DNA of 64,000 nucleotides from Sulfitobacter albidus (GCF_018200035.1 NZ_CP073581.1:2600501-2664500); one strand, 5' to 3'. Positions 43,518-51,589 are shown, counted from the first letter of the stretch. Numbers and translations are program-made. Notes: a model not told the origin generated them from the sequence alone.

Positions 43518-44462
43518 ATGCTCTCACTCGCGCTTCTGCCGGCCTTGCTGGCGGTGGCCCTCCTGATCGGCGCCTTCGACGGCGCTGACGGGGACCAGAA
43601 CGACCTGACTTCGGATGCCGAAGACACCGAAGATACTCCCGACGATTCACAAAATCCGGCCCGCGATCCCCTGACCGCGCTCATCGCAAACGATGACGCG
43701 ACGACGATCACAGGCACGCAAGGCGCCGACCGCATCATCGGCAACGATCTAGGCAATGACATCCGCGGCGGCGATGGCGGCGACGACATCGACGGGCGCG
43801 CGGGCGACGACACCATCGCCGGGGACGCGGGCGACGATACGCTGCGCGCGGGCGACGGCGACGATGAGGTCTCGGGCGGCGCAGGCGACGACCGCGTGCT
43901 GCTGGAAGCGGGCGATGACGCCTACCTGGCCGAAAGCGATCTGTCCGAATTCGCGGGCAACGATACCGTGCGCGGTGGCGCGGGTCGCGATTTCATCGTC
44001 GATCAGCAAGGCGCAAACGATCTGCGTGGCGAACTGGGGCGCGACACGCTGGTAGCCTTCGATGCACTCAGCGAAGTGGGCCGCTACGACACCCCGGACG
44101 AAGTCGGCACGACCGATACGGTGTCAGGCGGCTTTGGCGACGACCGGCTCGCGGGCGATGCGGGCGATCTGCTGACCGGCGGCGCGGGCAGCGATGTCTT
44201 TTTCGTGACCGACACGGCGCAGACCGACCTCGCCGAGGTCCGCATCACCGACTTCTTGCCCGGAGAGGACGCACTGGTGATCGTTCAGCTCGACGGTGAC
44301 ACGGACGGAGCCGCCCTGACCTACGATGTGGTACAGGGCGGTGTCCGGGTGTCCTTCGACGGGCGCGCCGTGGCCTTCCTCGAAGGTCTGGACGGCGACG
44401 CGCTGCCCGCTATCGTGACCAGTCTGATCGAGTTGGGCGCGCTCGACAGCCAGTTGGCGTGA
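43518..44462 (+). CDS. RTX-type calcium-binding repeat protein with N-terminal anchor
   Basis: 314 residues, strongly acidic. An N-terminal hydrophobic helix (MLSLALLPALLAVALLIGAF) is followed by an Asp/Glu-rich spacer and about ten GGxGxD-type nonapeptide repeats (about 80-240: GGDGGDDIDG, GGAGDDRVLL, GGFGDDRLAG, GGAGSDVFFV). The C-terminal part (DLAEVRITDFLPGEDALVI) resembles the cap that ends RTX beta-rolls. Family proteins are usually leaderless and exported by type I secretion; this one starts with a likely membrane anchor instead. Adhesin, enzyme carrier or S-layer-like role unknown. Confidence 0.8.
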   Translation: MLSLALLPALLAVALLIGAFDGADGDQNDLTSDAEDTEDTPDDSQNPARDPLTALIANDDATTITGTQGADRIIGNDLGNDIRGGDGGDDIDGRAGDDTIAGDAGDDTLRAGDGDDEVSGGAGDDRVLLEAGDDAYLAESDLSEFAGNDTVRGGAGRDFIVDQQGANDLRGELGRDTLVAFDALSEVGRYDTPDEVGTTDTVSGGFGDDRLAGDAGDLLTGGAGSDVFFVTDTAQTDLAEVRITDFLPGEDALVIVQLDGDTDGAALTYDVVQGGVRVSFDGRAVAFLEGLDGDALPAIVTSLIELGALDSQLA

Positions 44463-44482
44463 GCGCCGCGGCCGCGTGCAAA

Positions 44483-44528
44483 CAAAGTCTCGGCGAGACT
44501 TTGCACCCAAAATTTCTACGAAATTTTG
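44483..44528. repeat. Paired hairpins inside a GC-palindrome frame
   Basis: Two hairpins, caaagtctc/gagactttg (44483-44503) and caaaatttc/gaaattttg (44508-44528), lie between convergent RTX-like and dat genes. They are framed by two copies of gccgcggccgc (44465-44475 and 44531-44541). Same class as the elements near 10.55, 18.96 and 39.27 kb. Probable bidirectional terminator. Confidence 0.55.
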
Positions 44529-44546
44529 CAGCCGCGGCCGCAGAGA

Positions 44547-45404
44547 TCAAACGGCGGCGCGGCGCATTTCGTCTAGGTAGATCTCGCGCAGCCGCGACGC
44601 CACGCGCCCCGGCGTGCCGTCGCCCAGCGCCACCCCGTCGATCTCCACGACCGGCATCACGAACGCACTGGCGGATGTGGTAAACGCCTCATCCGCCGCC
44701 TTCGCCTCGTCGATGGTGAACGACCGCTCCTCGACCTCCATCTGCGCCTCACGGGCAAAGCGCAGCACCGCCGCGCGGGTGATCCCGTGCAGGATCTCGT
44801 TGCCCAGGTGCCGCGTGATGATCCGGTTGCCCTTCACGATATAGGCGTTGTTCGATGTCCCTTCGGTGACAAAGCCATCCTCGACCATCCAGGCGTCGTC
44901 ACAGCCTGCTTTCTTGGCCATCATCTTGCCCATCGACGGATACAGCAGCTGCACGGTCTTGATGTCCCGACGGCCCCAGCGGATATCCTCGATGCTGATC
45001 ACCTTCGCGCCGCGCTTGGCCGCGGGGCTATCGGCAAGCCCCGGTTTGTTTTGTGTGAACAGGACAACCGTCGGCGGCGTGTCGGGATCGGGGAATGCAA
45101 AATCACGGTCCCCGTCAGAGCCGCGGGTGATCTGCAGATACACCAACCCCTCGTCGATCTCATTGGCGCGCACCAGTTCGCGGTGCACCTCCAGCAGATC
45201 CTCCTTGCTGATCGGATGCGCAATCTCGAGCTCCGCAAGCGATCGCGCAAGGCGCACCGCATGGCCCTCGAAATCGATCAGCTTGCCGCCCAGAACACTG
45301 GTCACCTCATAGACACCATCAGCCATCAAAAAGCCGCGATCAAAGATCGAAACAGTGGCTTCCGTCTCGGGCATATACTCGCCGTTCACGTATACAGTGC
45401 GCAT
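44547..45404 (-). CDS. dat: D-amino-acid transaminase (PLP fold-type IV)
   Basis: 285 residues. It has the class IV aminotransferase layout: N-terminal small domain (VSIFDRGFLMADGVYE), PLP lysine K149 in RRDIKTVQLL, glutamate in FVTEGTSNN and phosphate-binding 'LHGITRAAVL'. The 'RG-F-ADGVYEV' and RRDIK sequences favour D-amino-acid transaminase over branched-chain transaminase or aminodeoxychorismate lyase. It interconverts D-Ala/D-Glu with 2-oxo acids. It lies upstream-facing next to dgcA and dgcN on the same strand, after a 314-base repeat-rich gap. Confidence 0.85.
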   Translation of the reverse strand: MRTVYVNGEYMPETEATVSIFDRGFLMADGVYEVTSVLGGKLIDFEGHAVRLARSLAELEIAHPISKEDLLEVHRELVRANEIDEGLVYLQITRGSDGDRDFAFPDPDTPPTVVLFTQNKPGLADSPAAKRGAKVISIEDIRWGRRDIKTVQLLYPSMGKMMAKKAGCDDAWMVEDGFVTEGTSNNAYIVKGNRIITRHLGNEILHGITRAAVLRFAREAQMEVEERSFTIDEAKAADEAFTTSASAFVMPVVEIDGVALGDGTPGRVASRLREIYLDEMRRAAV

Positions 45405-45718
45405 GTCAAACTCCGTCAGTGCAGCCCCGTCGGGGCGTTATCCTTGTCTATTCGCCCACCACCGGTCCGGCCAGTGGCACAGTGTCCCGCCTGAAGACTC
45501 CGACAAGCGCAGGCCAACCCACCAACGCTTGCCCTTCAGGGTCCGCTCAGCGTCCGCCCAACGGGCGCGCGCGTCACTGCGGCAGCGCTTTGCCCCGCAA
45601 AGCGCGAGAGCAGCCGTGAACGGCTGAAACCCTCCCCCGGAGGGTTTCCGAGACGCCTGCCGGGGCTCCCGCCCGTGAACGGCTGAAACTCTCCCCCGGA
45701 GGGTTTCCGAGACGCCGT
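45405..45718. repeat. 314-base intergenic region with a 44-bp direct repeat
   Basis: No convincing gene. Two 44-base copies (45614-45657 and 45673-45716) differ at a single base. Each contains the hairpin aaaccctcc/ggagggttt (t for c in copy 2). The second copy is enclosed by gtgaacggc and gccgttcac. A third hairpin, gcgctttgc/gcaaagcgc, lies near 45585-45606. Only two units, so not a CRISPR array. Confidence 0.6.
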
Positions 45719-46684
45719 TCACCCCCAAAGACCCACTTCGGGGGGGTGCACGCCGGCCCCGTCAAACAGCAACGGCGGGTCGCGATCCTCGGCGAGCAAC
45801 AACGGGCCATCTAGATCCACCACCTTCGCCCCCTGCGCCACCAACGTCGCGGGCGCCATCGCCAGCGATGAGCCGACCATGCACCCCACCATCACATCGT
45901 AGCCCTCGGCCAAAGCCGCCGAACGCAACGCCAGAGCTTCCGTCAGCCCCCCGGTCTTGTCGAGCTTGATGTTCACCACATCGTACTTGCCCCGCAACGA
46001 CGCCAAACTCCCCCGGTCGTGACAGCTCTCATCCGCGCAGACCGGCACCGGACGCGCCATCCCGATCAGCGCCTCATCCTCCCCGGCGGGCAAGGGCTGC
46101 TCGACCAGAGCCACGCCCAGACGCACCAGATGCGGCGCCAGATCCGCGTAGACCTCCGCCGACCATCCCTCATTGGCATCCACGATGATCACCGCATCGG
46201 GCGCCCCCGCCCGCACGGCCTCTAGCCGGGGCATATCGTCCGGCGTGCCAAGCTTGATCTTCAACAACGGACGCGCCGCATGCACCGCCGCCTGCGCCCG
46301 CATCGCCTCCGGCGTATCGAGCGACAGCGTATAGGCCGTCACTTCCGGCCCGGGCTGCGCCAATCCGGCCAATTCCCACACCCGCTTGCCCGCGCGCTTG
46401 GCTTCCAGATCCCACAGCGCACAATCCACCGCGTTCCGCGCCGCTCCGGCAGGCAACAAATCATACAGGCCCGCCCGATCGAACGACCCCGGCAGTCCCT
46501 CGATCTGCGCGGTCACACTGTCCAACGTCTCGCCGTAGCGCGCGTAGGGCACACATTCACCCCACCCTGCGGCATCCCCGTCGCGCAGACGCACGGTCAA
46601 CACTTCCGCCTGCGTGCGCGACCCGCGCGAGATCGTGAACACCTGCGCCAGCCGGAACACATCCCGCGTCACCTCAACCTGCAT
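45719..46684 (-). CDS. dgcA: N-acetyl-D-glutamate racemase DgcA (enolase-superfamily epimerase)
   Basis: 321 residues. Enolase-superfamily fold related to L-Ala-D/L-Glu epimerase: acid/base lysines in RPLLKIKLG and VNIKLDKTGG, metal-binding Asp in VDANEGW, VEQPLP and ADESCH. Beside dgcN this fits the pathway described in marine proteobacteria in which N-acetyl-D-Glu is converted to N-acetyl-L-Glu. It starts 92 bases after dgcN. If the context is ignored, a dipeptide epimerase is the alternative. Confidence 0.85.
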   Translation of the reverse strand: MQVEVTRDVFRLAQVFTISRGSRTQAEVLTVRLRDGDAAGWGECVPYARYGETLDSVTAQIEGLPGSFDRAGLYDLLPAGAARNAVDCALWDLEAKRAGKRVWELAGLAQPGPEVTAYTLSLDTPEAMRAQAAVHAARPLLKIKLGTPDDMPRLEAVRAGAPDAVIIVDANEGWSAEVYADLAPHLVRLGVALVEQPLPAGEDEALIGMARPVPVCADESCHDRGSLASLRGKYDVVNIKLDKTGGLTEALALRSAALAEGYDVMVGCMVGSSLAMAPATLVAQGAKVVDLDGPLLLAEDRDPPLLFDGAGVHPPEVGLWG

Positions 46685-46716
46685 CGCTCACCCCGCAAAA
46701 GTACACAAAGCCCCGC

Positions 46717-46741
46717 TCCTGCACCCTTTCAAAAATACCTG
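46717..46741. repeat. Intergenic repeat, copy 2
   Basis: Second copy of the element at 33521-33546, one base shorter near its start (ctcctgcaccc). It lies 35 bases after the dgcN stop codon, between dgcN and dgcA. Confidence 0.6.
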
Positions 46742-46776
46742 AATCCGACAGCGGCAAAACCACAAGACGCCTGCGA

Positions 46777-47778
46777 TCAAAGCGCCTCCAGCGCCTGCGC
46801 CAGGCGATCCGCCCCGTGCCGGAACGGATCCACCGCGGGCAGCCCCATCTCCGCCTCGACCTTCTTCAGATAGGCCGTGGCCTCCGCATCGCTCAGATGC
46901 TGCGTGTTCACCGCAATGCCCACCACCTGACAGCCGGGGTTCGCCACCCGCGCCAGCGTCAGCGCCACGTCGCGGATATCCGCCATCTCCGGCACCGCGT
47001 AATCGGGCAACCCCCGCATATGCGGGCGCGTCGGCTCATGACACACGATCAGCGCGTCCGGCTGCCCGCCGTGCACCAGCGCCATCGTCACCCCGGAATA
47101 GCTCACGTGGAAAAGCGAGCCCTGCCCCTCGATCACATCCCAATGATCCGCGTCATTGTCGGGCGTCAGATACTCCACCGCGCCCGCCATGAAATCGGCC
47201 ACAACCGCGTCCAGCGGCACGCCTTCCCCGGTGATCAGGATCCCCGTCTGCCCCGTCGCCCGAAAGGTCGATTTCATCCCGCGCTTGCGCATCGCCTCAT
47301 CCAGCGCCAGCGCCGTGTACATCTTGCCGACCGAGCAATCGGTCCCCACCGCAAGCACCCGCTTGCCGCTGCGCTTGACACCGCTGGCGATCGGATACGC
47401 GACGCTGGGGATCCGCACATCGTGCAGCGCACAGCCGCGCTCTTCGGCCTTCTCGACCAGATCCGCCTCGTCCTCCAACAGGTTATGCAGCCCCGACGCG
47501 ATGTCATACCCCATCTCCAGCGCGGCAAGCAGGACCTCTTTCCACGCCTTGGAAATGACCCCGCCCCGGTTCGCCACACCGATCACCAGCGTCTTGGCGC
47601 CCTTGGATTTCGCCTCCGCCAGCGTCATGTCGGCTAGCCCCACGTCGGCCTTGCAGCCTTCCATGCGCAGCTGACCCACCGCGTTGTCGGGGCGCCAGTC
47701 CTTGATGCCCTGCGCGACCTTGGCCGCCAATTGATCCGGCGCATCGCCGAGGAAAAGCAGGTAAGGTGTCTGGATCAT
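46777..47778 (-). CDS. dgcN: D-glutamate N-acetyltransferase DgcN (DUF1611)
   Basis: 333 residues from the ATG at 47778 (MIQTPYLLFLGDAPDQLAAK). DUF1611 core with a P-loop-like GTDCSVGKM (about 154-162), TGQTGILITGEGVPLDAVV and HWDVIEGQGSLFHVSY. In marine bacteria DgcN uses acetyl-CoA to acetylate D-glutamate. The upstream open frame to 47940 is not conserved-looking. Operon dgcN-dgcA. Divergent from mcl1. Confidence 0.87.
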   Translation of the reverse strand: MIQTPYLLFLGDAPDQLAAKVAQGIKDWRPDNAVGQLRMEGCKADVGLADMTLAEAKSKGAKTLVIGVANRGGVISKAWKEVLLAALEMGYDIASGLHNLLEDEADLVEKAEERGCALHDVRIPSVAYPIASGVKRSGKRVLAVGTDCSVGKMYTALALDEAMRKRGMKSTFRATGQTGILITGEGVPLDAVVADFMAGAVEYLTPDNDADHWDVIEGQGSLFHVSYSGVTMALVHGGQPDALIVCHEPTRPHMRGLPDYAVPEMADIRDVALTLARVANPGCQVVGIAVNTQHLSDAEATAYLKKVEAEMGLPAVDPFRHGADRLAQALEAL

Positions 47779-48020
47779 GGTCCGAATCTCCGCACTGGGG
47801 TCAATTCCGGGCAGATTGCGCCAATGCGCAGCAAAAGCAATCGTCGCCCCCCGTCTGGCCCCATCTGGGCGCACGAATTGCTGAAAACTGGACCTACGCC
47901 CGCCCATTTTCTGCGCGCCGGAAAAATGCTGCAACTGCAAAAGCCGCTTGCAGCCCCCAGCGCAATTTTAGTATCGCTGCGCGCAGCTAAACGAAACAAA
48001 ATGACCCCAAGGATCCCACC
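47779..48020. promoter_or_regulatory. Divergent dgcN-mcl1 promoter region
   Basis: 242 bases without a gene. It contains a ctgcaa-N7-ttgcag inverted repeat at 47935-47953 and several tgcgc/gcgca elements. This may be the operator for one or both genes. The mcl1 ribosome-binding site (aagga) is 7 bases before the ATG. Confidence 0.35.
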
Positions 48021-48980
48021 ATGAGCTTCCGCCTGCAACCCACGCCGCCCGCCCGCCCCAACCGCTGCCAACTCTTCGGCCCGGGCTCCAACACCAAACT
48101 CTTCGCCAAAATGGCCGCCTCCGCCGCCGACGTCATCAACCTCGATCTCGAAGACAGCGTCGCCCCCACCGACAAGGACATGGCCCGCGCCAATGTGATC
48201 GAGGCGATCAATACCGTCGACTGGGGCAAGAAGACGCTTTCGGTACGCATCAACAGCCTCGACACCCCCTACTGGTACCGCGACGTGGTCGATCTGCTGG
48301 AACAAGCCTCCGAACGGCTCGACCAGATCATGATCCCCAAGGTCGGCTGCGCCGCAGACGTCTACGCCGTCGACGCGCTGGTAACGGCCGTCGAGGCCGC
48401 CAAGGGCCGCAGCAAACGCATCGCCCTCGAGGTCATCATCGAATCCGCCGCGGGCATTGCCCACGTCGAGGAAATCGCCGCCGCCTCCCCCCGTCTTGAG
48501 GCGATGAGCCTCGGCGCCGCCGATTTCGCGGCTTCCATGGGGATGCAGACCACGGGCATCGGCGGCACGCAGGAAAACTACTACATGCTGCACGAAGGCC
48601 AGAAACACTGGTCCGATCCATGGCACTGGGCGCAGACGGCCATCGTCGCCGCCTGCCGCACCCATGGCATCCTGCCGGTCGACGGGCCGTTCGGCGATTT
48701 CTCCGACGACGAAGGCTGCCGCGCGCAGGCGCGCCGCTCCGCCACGCTGGGCATGGTCGGCAAATGGGCCATCCACCCCAAACAGATCGCCATCAGCAAC
48801 GAGGTCTTCACCCCCTCCGACGAGGCCGTTGCCGAGGCGCGCGAAATCCTCGCCGCCATGGAAGAGGCCAAGAAGAACGGCGAAGGGGCCACTGTCTACA
48901 AGGGCCGTCTCGTCGATATCGCCTCGATCAAACAGGCCGAGGTCATCGTGCGCCAGTCCGAAATGATCGCAAGCCAGTAA
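48021..48980 (+). CDS. mcl1: L-malyl-CoA/beta-methylmalyl-CoA lyase
   Basis: 319 residues. HpcH/HpaI-citrate lyase family with 'RCQLFGPGSNTKLFAKMAAS', 'DVINLDLEDSV' (Mg-binding Glu/Asp) and 'SMGMQTTGIGGTQENYYML'. This sequence type matches Rhodobacter Mcl1, which cleaves L-malyl-CoA to acetyl-CoA and glyoxylate and forms/cleaves beta-methylmalyl-CoA in the ethylmalonyl-CoA pathway. Cytoplasmic. Confidence 0.93.
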   Translation: MSFRLQPTPPARPNRCQLFGPGSNTKLFAKMAASAADVINLDLEDSVAPTDKDMARANVIEAINTVDWGKKTLSVRINSLDTPYWYRDVVDLLEQASERLDQIMIPKVGCAADVYAVDALVTAVEAAKGRSKRIALEVIIESAAGIAHVEEIAAASPRLEAMSLGAADFAASMGMQTTGIGGTQENYYMLHEGQKHWSDPWHWAQTAIVAACRTHGILPVDGPFGDFSDDEGCRAQARRSATLGMVGKWAIHPKQIAISNEVFTPSDEAVAEAREILAAMEEAKKNGEGATVYKGRLVDIASIKQAEVIVRQSEMIASQ

Positions 48981-48987
48981 ATGCAAA

Positions 48988-49015
48988 GCGGCCCGCCGGA
49001 TCACCGACGGGCCGC
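48988..49015 (+). terminator. GC-rich hairpin after mcl1
   Basis: An 8-bp stem gcggcccg/cgggccgc begins 7 bases after the mcl1 stop codon. No U-run follows, so it is either a Rho-assisted stop or an mRNA 3'-end stabiliser. Confidence 0.45.
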
Positions 49016-49052
49016 ACGCGCAAGGGCAACACCCCTCCCCAAAGGGGGTCGC

Positions 49053-49184
49053 TCATCTCACCTGGATGCCCCCATCCAGTTCCGGCTGTAGCGGGCCGGT
49101 CGACATATCGGTTTCAGCGATAAAGAAGGCCAGCGCCGTCACGGTCCCCAGCATCCCCGCAAGCGCGTAGTTCACCAGACCCAT
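49053..49184 (-). CDS. Small 43-residue membrane peptide
   Basis: The ATG at 49184 follows gaaaggaagg, a strong Shine-Dalgarno 5 bases away. The peptide has one hydrophobic helix (MGLVNYALAGMLGTVTALAF) and a polar, acidic tail. It sits in the otherwise empty 468 bases between mcl1 and the Lrp gene. Its family is unknown to me. The rest of this stretch (49185-49448) holds only repeat copy 3. Confidence 0.45.
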   Translation of the reverse strand: MGLVNYALAGMLGTVTALAFFIAETDMSTGPLQPELDGGIQVR

Positions 49185-49381
49185 TGCAACCTTCCTTTCG
49201 ACAAATTCCCGACACATTTGATGCCCGGACCATCGACAAGTTTCACCGTGATTTCAACAAATCCGCGCGAAACACACTGTTTCACCGCTCGAACCGGCCC
49301 CAATCCCGCCACATTCCCAAGATTGTCGCGGCATCGCCCCCCGATCCCCGCACACCAGGCCCAATGGGAGCACACCGCCTC

Positions 49382-49407
49382 CTCCCTGCACCCTTTCAAA
49401 AATACCT
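49382..49407. repeat. 26-bp intergenic repeat, copy 3
   Basis: Same 26 bases as copy 1 at 33521-33546. It lies 41 bases beyond the 3' end of the minus-strand Lrp gene. Confidence 0.6.
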
Positions 49408-49448
49408 ATATCCCGACGCCCGCCAGATGCGCCGCCGCCGCGATGACG

Positions 49449-49901
49449 CTACCCGCGCGCATCCTTGGGCGATCCCATCACCACATAGGACGTAATTGCC
49501 GACACCTGCGGCAGCGCGCCCAACCGGTCGGTATGAAACACCTTGTAGCTGGGCAGATCCGCACATTCGACGCGCAGGAGGTATTCGATCGTGCCCGTGA
49601 TGTTGTGGCACTCCACCACCTCCGGCGCCCGCGCGATCGCGCGCTCAAATGCTTCCTGGCTGGCCTTGGAATGATCGCGCAGACCCACGCCGATATAGGC
49701 CACGAAACCGCGCCCCATCGCACCGCGGTCCAGCACCGCGCGGTAGCCCCGGATCACCCCGCACCGCTCCAGCACCTGCACCCTGCGCAGGCAGGCCGAG
49801 GGCGACAGCCCCACACGCTCCGCCAGCTCCAGATTGCTGATGCGCCCGTCAGAGGCCAGCACGCGCAATATCTCTTCGGATTTCTCGTCAATATCTGCCA
49901 T
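49449..49901 (-). CDS. Lrp/AsnC-family regulator, divergent from a LysE exporter
   Basis: 150 residues from the ATG at 49901 (MADIDEKSEEILRVLASDG). It has the helix-turn-helix (GRISNLELAERVGLSPSACLRR) and a RAM domain (GVGLRDHSKASQEAFERAI ... ECHNITGTIEYLLRVECADL). The upstream open frame is non-specific. A long inverted repeat lies directly in front of the gene, shared with lysE, suggesting that it senses an amino acid and controls its export. Confidence 0.92.
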   Translation of the reverse strand: MADIDEKSEEILRVLASDGRISNLELAERVGLSPSACLRRVQVLERCGVIRGYRAVLDRGAMGRGFVAYIGVGLRDHSKASQEAFERAIARAPEVVECHNITGTIEYLLRVECADLPSYKVFHTDRLGALPQVSAITSYVVMGSPKDARG

Positions 49902-49902
49902 T

Positions 49903-49941
49903 GATTGCAAAATCTCCCTGTCTGATCGACATTTTGCAATC
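49903..49941. promoter_or_regulatory. Inverted-repeat operator between lrp and lysE
   Basis: A perfect 11-base inverted repeat, gattgcaaaat and attttgcaatc, with a 17-base spacer. It starts one base from the regulator's start codon and ends 32 bases before the lysE ATG. The AT-rich, dyad form and divergent setting fit an Lrp/AsnC-type binding site. Confidence 0.7.
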
Positions 49942-49973
49942 TCTCCCCGCCAAAAACAACCGATCCTTGCGCC

Positions 49974-50567
49974 ATGACACTCGATCTTCTCACCGCCCTC
50001 GCGGTCTTCGCCTTTGTCAGCTCCGCCACGCCGGGGCCGAACAACCTGATGCTCATGGCCTCCGGCGCCAATTTCGGCTTCTCCCGCACGATCCCGCATA
50101 TGGCGGGGATCTCGGTGGGCTTTGCCGTGATGATGATCGGCGTCGGGCTGGGGCTGGTGCAGCTCTTCGACCGCGTGCCCGTGATCTACGATGTGCTGAA
50201 AATCGTCTCGGTGCTCTACATGCTCTGGCTCGCGTGGAAGATCGCCAACGCCGCCCCAGTCACCCGCACGGCAGAGGCCGGGCGCCCTATGACCTTCCTG
50301 CAAGCCGCCGCCTTCCAATGGGTCAACCCCAAGGCCTGGGCGATGGCACTCACCGCGATTACCGCCTACGTCGGCGACAGCGGGGCGGGATGGCTGATCC
50401 TGGGCGCGCTGCTCTTTGCCACCGTCAATCTGCCGTCGGTCTCGATCTGGACCGTCGCGGGCCAGCAGCTGCAACGCATCCTCACCAATCCGCGCCGCCT
50501 GCGGGCCTACAACTGGACGATGGCGATCCTGCTCATAGCCTCGCTCTACCCGGTTCTCGCGGCGTAA
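49974..50567 (+). CDS. LysE/RhtB-family amino-acid exporter
   Basis: 197 residues with about six membrane helices. The start SSATPGPNNLMLMASGANFG is the LysE/RhtB signature; 'QAAAFQWVNPKAWAMALTAI' is a conserved cytoplasmic loop. It would export a surplus amino acid by proton exchange. The substrate is unknown; the divergent Lrp-type regulator may sense it. Confidence 0.88.
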   Translation: MTLDLLTALAVFAFVSSATPGPNNLMLMASGANFGFSRTIPHMAGISVGFAVMMIGVGLGLVQLFDRVPVIYDVLKIVSVLYMLWLAWKIANAAPVTRTAEAGRPMTFLQAAAFQWVNPKAWAMALTAITAYVGDSGAGWLILGALLFATVNLPSVSIWTVAGQQLQRILTNPRRLRAYNWTMAILLIASLYPVLAA

Positions 50568-50626
50568 GCTGCGCGTTGCAAACCACCGCGCCCCGCGCCA
50601 TATAGGACCAAACTCCGGAGGCGTGC

Positions 50627-51589
50627 ATGACCCAGTATCTCGACTTTGAAAAACCCCTCGCCGAAATCGAGGGCAAGGCGGAAGAGCTGCGCGCCATGGC
50701 CAAACGCGACCCCGACACCGATGTCAGTGAACAGGCGGCACAGCTGGACGCCAAGGCCGACAAGATGCTGACCGACCTCTACAAAAACCTCACGCCCTGG
50801 CGCAAATGCCAGGTCGCGCGCCACCCCGACCGGCCCCACTGCCGCGATTATATCGAGGCGCTGTTCTCCGAGTACACCCCGCTCGCGGGGGATCGGAACT
50901 TTGCCGACGATCACGCGGTGATGGGCGGGCTTGCACGGTTCAACGACCGCCCCGTGGTCGTCATCGGCCACGAGAAGGGCAATGACACCAAATCCCGGAT
51001 CGAGCGGAACTTTGGCATGGCCCGCCCCGAAGGCTACCGCAAGGCCGTGCGCCTGATGGACCTGGCCGACCGCTTTGGCCTGCCCGTCATCACGCTGGTC
51101 GACACCCCCGGCGCCTACCCCGGCAAGGGCGCCGAAGAGCGTGGCCAGTCCGAGGCCATCGCCCGCGCGACCGAGAAATGCCTGCAAATCGGCGTGCCGC
51201 TGGTCAGTGTCATCATCGGCGAGGGCGGATCGGGCGGCGCCGTGGCCTTTGCCACCGCCAACCGCGTGGCGATGCTCGAACACTCGGTCTATTCGGTGAT
51301 CTCCCCCGAGGGCTGCGCCTCGATCCTGTGGAAAGACGCCGAGAAGATGCGCGAGGCCGCCGAGGCGCTGCGCCTCACCGCGCAGGATCTCAAGAAACTC
51401 GGCGTGAATGATCGCATCATTCCGGAACCGCGCGGCGGCGCGCACCGCGACCGGCAGGCGGCCATCTCTGCCGTCGCCGCCGCCATCGAAGACATGCTCG
51501 CCTCGCTCAATGGCAAGGACGCCAAGGCGCTCATCAGGGACCGCCGCGAGAAATACCTCGACCTCGGGGATCGCGGGCTGGCGGCCTAG
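50627..51589 (+). CDS. accA: Acetyl-CoA carboxylase carboxyltransferase subunit alpha
   Basis: 320 residues. It opens [21 protein letters not shown] and contains [22 protein letters not shown], '[17 protein letters not shown]' and '[13 protein letters not shown]', all carboxyltransferase alpha signatures. It pairs with AccD (not in this window) to make malonyl-CoA in fatty-acid synthesis. Its stop overlaps the MFS stop by 4 bases on the opposite strand. Confidence 0.97.
   Translation: MTQYLDFEKPLAEIEGKAEELRAMAKRDPDTDVSEQAAQLDAKADKMLTDLYKNLTPWRKCQVARHPDRPHCRDYIEALFSEYTPLAGDRNFADDHAVMGGLARFNDRPVVVIGHEKGNDTKSRIERNFGMARPEGYRKAVRLMDLADRFGLPVITLVDTPGAYPGKGAEERGQSEAIARATEKCLQIGVPLVSVIIGEGGSGGAVAFATANRVAMLEHSVYSVISPEGCASILWKDAEKMREAAEALRLTAQDLKKLGVNDRIIPEPRGGAHRDRQAAISAVAAAIEDMLASLNGKDAKALIRDRREKYLDLGDRGLAA

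Noticed and set aside
45614..45716. Possible CRISPR-like repeats
   Set aside because: Only two units, the separation is 15 bases rather than a spacer, and no cas genes are in the window.
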